From positions 186,001 to 250,000 of the forward strand of contig SNVD02009140.1 in assembly GCA_013180625.2 (NCBI GenBank): a stretch of 64,000 nucleotides of DNA, read 5' to 3'. Below are positions 60,358 to 64,000 of this stretch, piece by piece. Numbering within the stretch: position 1 is the stretch's first letter; the number at the start of each line of letters is the position of its first letter. Made by a program: the position numbers and the translations under genes. The stretch is from Boswellia sacra (lineage: Eukaryota > Streptophyta > Magnoliopsida > Sapindales > Burseraceae). The notes beneath the pieces were generated by a model that saw only the letters and a program-made list of their open reading frames with translations, was not told the origin of the DNA and searched no databases.

Positions 60358-61283
60358 TGTTGATGCCAAAAGTCAGTCGACCTCCAGCTCATCAGTAAAA
60401 TTTATATTTGTTATGGCAGATCTGACTCAGCCGGAAAGGAAATGGAGGAATATATGGAGAAGGAGGGGAAAGTAGGAAATTTTGGGTCACGTGTTCGGCA
60501 AGATGGCTATTGTATTTTGGTCAACCAAGGCTCTAATGGTTTAAACGATCTACACACAATGAGAAAATAAAGGGGGCAATAATCCTCCGACGCTCAAGTC
60601 AAAGATTAAATATAGAGTAAAAATATCTGATTGACTAGGGAGAGACAAGATAGAGAGAGAGTTTCAGGTTAGAGAGAGAGCGAGTTTTCTCCAAAACTTG
60701 GCTTGAAGCAAAGGAGCCTATTTATAGGAGTAACTCTTGTACAGGTATTGCCATGCATGGTATAGAAGTGACACCTCATTGCATGCAAAGAAGCTAGTGA
60801 TGACGCCTAGATCCATGGAGACACTTGGAGGACAAGGATCTCATTTAAGAGACATTTGAAGAGAAGTTTCTATAGAGTCTTGTGCCTGTAATGCTTTACT
60901 AATTTTTATGCAACCTGGGAGATAATCATTAAACTCATGAGGAGCAGCTCTTATTAAATACTTTTTATGACATTGACGACCATGATTTAGATACTTTTGC
61001 CATGTAATATCTTTGTTGGTGAAATTAGAGGTCGTACCCTTCGTCGATCAAGCAAGACGTTTGTTATATAATTATCTTGTCAATTAGAAATTCTCAATAA
61101 TAGGAATAATGAAGAAGACTTTATCAACCAAATCCATAATAAATGATTCACTATCAAAGGAGTCATATCGCCATATAAGATAAAAGACCTATGTATTCCA
61201 ATTAAAGTACCAAAAAAAATTATACGACTTGATGATGTGGCTTGAAAATTAATCTTATTGGTTGTCCTAATTTTTTTATCCAA
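60358..61283 (-). repeat. Element H 5' LTR (right)
   Basis: TGTTGATGCCAAAAGTCAG to TTTTTTTATCCAA. Homologous throughout to 55115-56056. Confidence 0.75.
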
Positions 61284-61586
61284 TTTGTAAACATTTATTT
61301 AAATTATATTTTACTAAATAATATTATATCCAAACTTGTTTATAATCAATTTTTAAATACTTCAAAGGATATGAAGGCCATGTCTGATAATTTTTTTTCT
61401 TTTTCCTAACAAGAAAAATTAAACAAATGTTTGTTTTTAAATATCTGATAATACTTTGTTTTCTTTATTAAACGAAAACACTGAAAGAATAGCTCAATTA
61501 ACTGGACGTTAGTGCATCTTTTTCAAACTAAAGGGGACCTTGAGACATCAGCAAACTATAAGGGAGGTTATTTGTAAAAATGTCAT
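61284..61586. other. intergenic region upstream of SLU7
   Basis: AT-rich, no ORF or recognised element. Confidence 0.5.
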
Positions 61587-61712
61587 TATAAAATAGAAGG
61601 GTCGTGGAGTTAACTCTAAACCGATCTCTGCCCCTCCATTCTCGAAGCTTCATCTTTCGCTGTGTCATATCCCTGCATTCTGGTATTCACGGTCGGCTTC
61701 TGATATTCCAAA
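61587..61712 (+). promoter_or_regulatory. SLU7 core promoter and 5' leader
   Basis: TATAAAATAG (61587-61596) is about 120 bases before the ATG, followed by a CT-rich leader (CTCTGCCCCTCCATTCTCG), as in many plant genes. Inferred. Confidence 0.5.
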
Positions 61713-64000
61713 ATGGCTAGTGCTTCAGGTACTCTCCTCTTCCTCCACTTCTTCACTTACGTAACCAGTTGCTTTTACTTTGCTTCTCATTTAAATATTC
61801 TGATGGATCGAGAGATGAATGATTCAAACGACTTCGTTTCCAATGTTTTGGTTTGGTTAATTGTTTTCTTGTTTAACTTTTCTTTAGTTATGGTGATTGT
61901 TGAAGTTGAGGTATCGTAGATAGTACTCTACTGCATATTAGCTGATTGAAGTATAAACTTTTAAAAGGTTAAGAGAGCGAGTAAATTGATAAACTTGAAG
62001 AACTTATGTTTGATAGCGTCGATGGGAAGGAAGGATATTCATTGATATAGGAGTTAATGTAACAGGTTATGAAGCTGAGTTTTTTGTTTCATTTTGTAAA
62101 TTTGCTGTACTGAAAAGTTTTATTTTTATTTTACAAATGTCAATGCAAGTTCCAATTTTCATATGGTTGATTTCACAATGTGAATAGTCAAACCCATAGC
62201 ATCTTGTTTCTTCTAGTGAATTGGGTTAAACTGCCGCTAAAACATCTTGTTTTCCTCATTGCTATGGGGATTGCAGTGGCATTCAAATCAAGGGAGGATC
62301 ATAGGAAGCAGTTGGAATTGGAGGAAGCGCGAAAAGCTGGTCTTGCCCCAGCTGAGGTTGATGAGGATGGGAAAGAAATTAACCCTCATATTCCTCAGTA
62401 TATGTCATCTGCCCCATGGTATCTCAATGCTGAGAGACCTGTAAGCATCTCTATTTCTAGTTACCCTATTTTTTTTTTCTCTTTTTTTTTTTTTTTGGCT
62501 ATATTGTCAAGGTTGAGCATGCTAAGTTGATTTTTTTTCTAATTTTATTTTTAGAGCTTAAAACATCAACGCAAGTGGAAATCAGATCCAAACTACACAA
62601 AATCTTGGTACGATAGAGGTGCAAAAATATATCAGGCCGATAAGTACAGGAAGGGAGCGTGTGAAAAGTAAGTGGACTTTGTGTTGCTGGATATTATTCC
62701 AAGTCCTACTTCTTCATTTTCACTAGCAATTATTTATCGTTTCTCGGTATATCGGCCAGAGGAAGTTATTGTTTTAAAAACTTTACCATTTTTTCTGTTA
62801 TTTAAAAGATGTGTGATCTGTGGTGATCATTGTAATAATGTCATTGCAGTTTGGAAAGACTATACCTATAGTCATGATTGGCACATGGGACTAATGCTAA
62901 CTGTGCTCAATATTGTCTTCAAGTTCTATTCGACTAAGCAACCTTCCTATGTGCAAGGACTCTGCTTAATGTTTTAATCTGATGCTGCATGCTAAACCAC
63001 TCTTTTCAAATGCCATATCGCATATGTTTGAAATGAGAAATGATTAAAATGGTGTAAGGCAATGAGTTCCCAGACTACTAACTTCCTAGCTTGGGCCTGA
63101 CTCCTCTATTGGGGAGCAGTGTTGAAATTTTTATCCTCTGCATATTTTCTACTGTTAATTATGCTTCATTTACATTTTTCTTTTACGGGTTGACTAGTAT
63201 TGTTGAGTAATCTACCTTATTTTCTGCTTCTTGTTTTGCAAAAAAGTATGCCATGATTCCTAGTCAATGCAATAGTTTGAATTTATGTTTTGAGGTTGAT
63301 CATTTTTTATAGCTTTTAATTATGTCATAAGAGGTTATTATGCTTCTTTTGAAAGTTGAGTAACCTCATTTCTTGCTGTTTCTTCTTCTGTGGAAAAGTG
63401 AAAAGTGGGGCTTAAGAGTAGGCTCTGCTATTTTGAGCCTCTCTTAACTTCCTCTGTTACTTATCCAAACAATGGAAATACTTCATACTTATTTAACTTT
63501 CTCTTGTTATCTCCATTCTTTCAGTAGTTCTCAACTCAACTCACAGCAACATTGATTCAGAACATTACCTGCCTACTTATAGCAGAAAGAGCTTCTCTCA
63601 ATCCAATGCAACTGTACTTCACTCAGTCCCATTTAATTGTTGATTGCCCATGTTGTTTTGCACTTTATTTGTTGTTGCTAACTGCGGTAAAGTTGTGTTT
63701 CACGCGTGAAACAATCTTTTCCATTTGCTTTGATACAGCTGTGGGGCAATGACACATAGTGCTAAATCATGCATGGAGAGGCCCCGAAAGATAGGAGCAA
63801 AATGGACAAACATGCATATTGCACCTGATGAAAAGATAGAGATTTTTGAACTGGATTATGATGGCAAACGAGATCGATGGAATGGTTATGATGCAGCAAC
63901 ATATGCTCGTGTTATTGAGAGATATGAGTCAAGGAATGAGGCTAGAAGGAAGTACCTCAAACAACAACAACTGAAAAAGTTGGAAGAGAAAAACAGTAAG
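61713..64000 (+). CDS. SLU7: Pre-mRNA-splicing factor SLU7, exons 1-4, open at the right edge
   Basis: SLU7 acts in the nucleus in the second step of splicing (3' splice-site choice). Exons: 61713-61728 (MASAS), 62277-62440, 62555-62667, 63739-64000 and beyond, all with GT-AG introns and matching phases. The protein runs [75 protein letters not shown], then the CCHC zinc knuckle [14 protein letters not shown], whose first codon pair is split by intron 3. [17 protein letters not shown] and [16 protein letters not shown] follow. Intron 3 is 1071 bp. About 185 residues are visible, roughly a third of the usual plant protein (500-550). No defects are seen in this part. Confidence 0.95.

Larger units (their letters stand above)
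55115..61283 (-). mobile_element. Element H: gag-protease-only Ty3/Gypsy retrotransposon
   Basis: LTRs at 55115-56056 and 60358-61283 (about 0.93 kb; shared TAAAATTTATATTTGTTATG, GAGTTTTCTCCAAAACTTGG and GCTTGAAGCAAAGGAGCC). On minus a primer site GTTAGCGCTGTCTGTGG adjoins the right LTR (60341-60357), and a purine tract (GGGGGGCC) adjoins the left LTR. Internal part on minus: gag remnants, an aspartic protease (59524-59141), then about 3 kb of non-coding repeats. No RT, RNase H or integrase is present. The right end lacks the expected final CA (reads CCAATTTG), and no target duplication is visible. Confidence 0.75.

Overview
This is nuclear DNA of a flowering plant, very probably a eudicot. 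Two genes are typical spliced plant genes: a seven-exon cytosolic malate dehydrogenase and the 5' half of the splicing factor SLU7. Almost everything else is transposon DNA, solo LTRs, MITEs or a gene broken up by them. A citrus or other Sapindales source is only an impression. Two real genes lie at the right end, and nothing else looks like an intact host gene.

Layout. (1) 1-38 kb is one ruined gene. A plasma-membrane type P-IIB Ca2+-ATPase (ACA12/13-like, minus strand) is split into four collinear pieces at 37.8-36.6, 33.5-32.6, 13.45-13.35 and 8.14-8.03 kb. The pieces are separated by a 3.0-kb solo LTR (33544-36592), a 19-kb nest of elements (13456-32603), a Copia element (8148-13348) and a SIRE-like Copia element that runs off the left edge. 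The 19-kb nest is four levels deep: Copia-like element A contains gag-only Copia element B, which contains an Athila-type Ty3/Gypsy element C, which contains a hAT MITE and a solo LTR. The SIRE-like LTR is itself split by a gag-only Copia element G (1653-7684). (2) 38-49.7 kb is an old tandem duplication of the ATPase 5' flank. Each copy holds different insertions: a Mutator-like element with a hAT MITE inside it in copy 1; a Gypsy solo LTR, a SINE, a solo LTR of family B and Tourist-like MITEs in copy 2. (3) 51.2-54.7 kb is cytosolic NAD-malate dehydrogenase, apparently intact (332 codons, all splice sites GT-AG). (4) 55.1-61.3 kb is a gag-protease-only Ty3/Gypsy element with a large non-coding tandem-repeat block. 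(5) 61.7-64.0 kb is SLU7, exons 1-4, open at the right edge.

Most interesting. First, an intronless LOG-type cytokinin-activating enzyme coding region, with a TATA-like leader, sits downstream of integrase inside the Athila element, where env-like or captured genes are found. Second, both insertions of one LTR family (full element G and solo LTR E) are flanked by long direct duplications (246 and 137 bp) instead of the usual 5-bp target duplication. By eye these copies differ by about 4%, similar to the roughly 5% between the two LTRs of G. Third, a SINE insertion contains a 48-bp tract identical to a site 1.5 kb away, which looks like template switching.

All similarity calls come from reading motifs and comparing parts of the window with each other. 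No database search was run.
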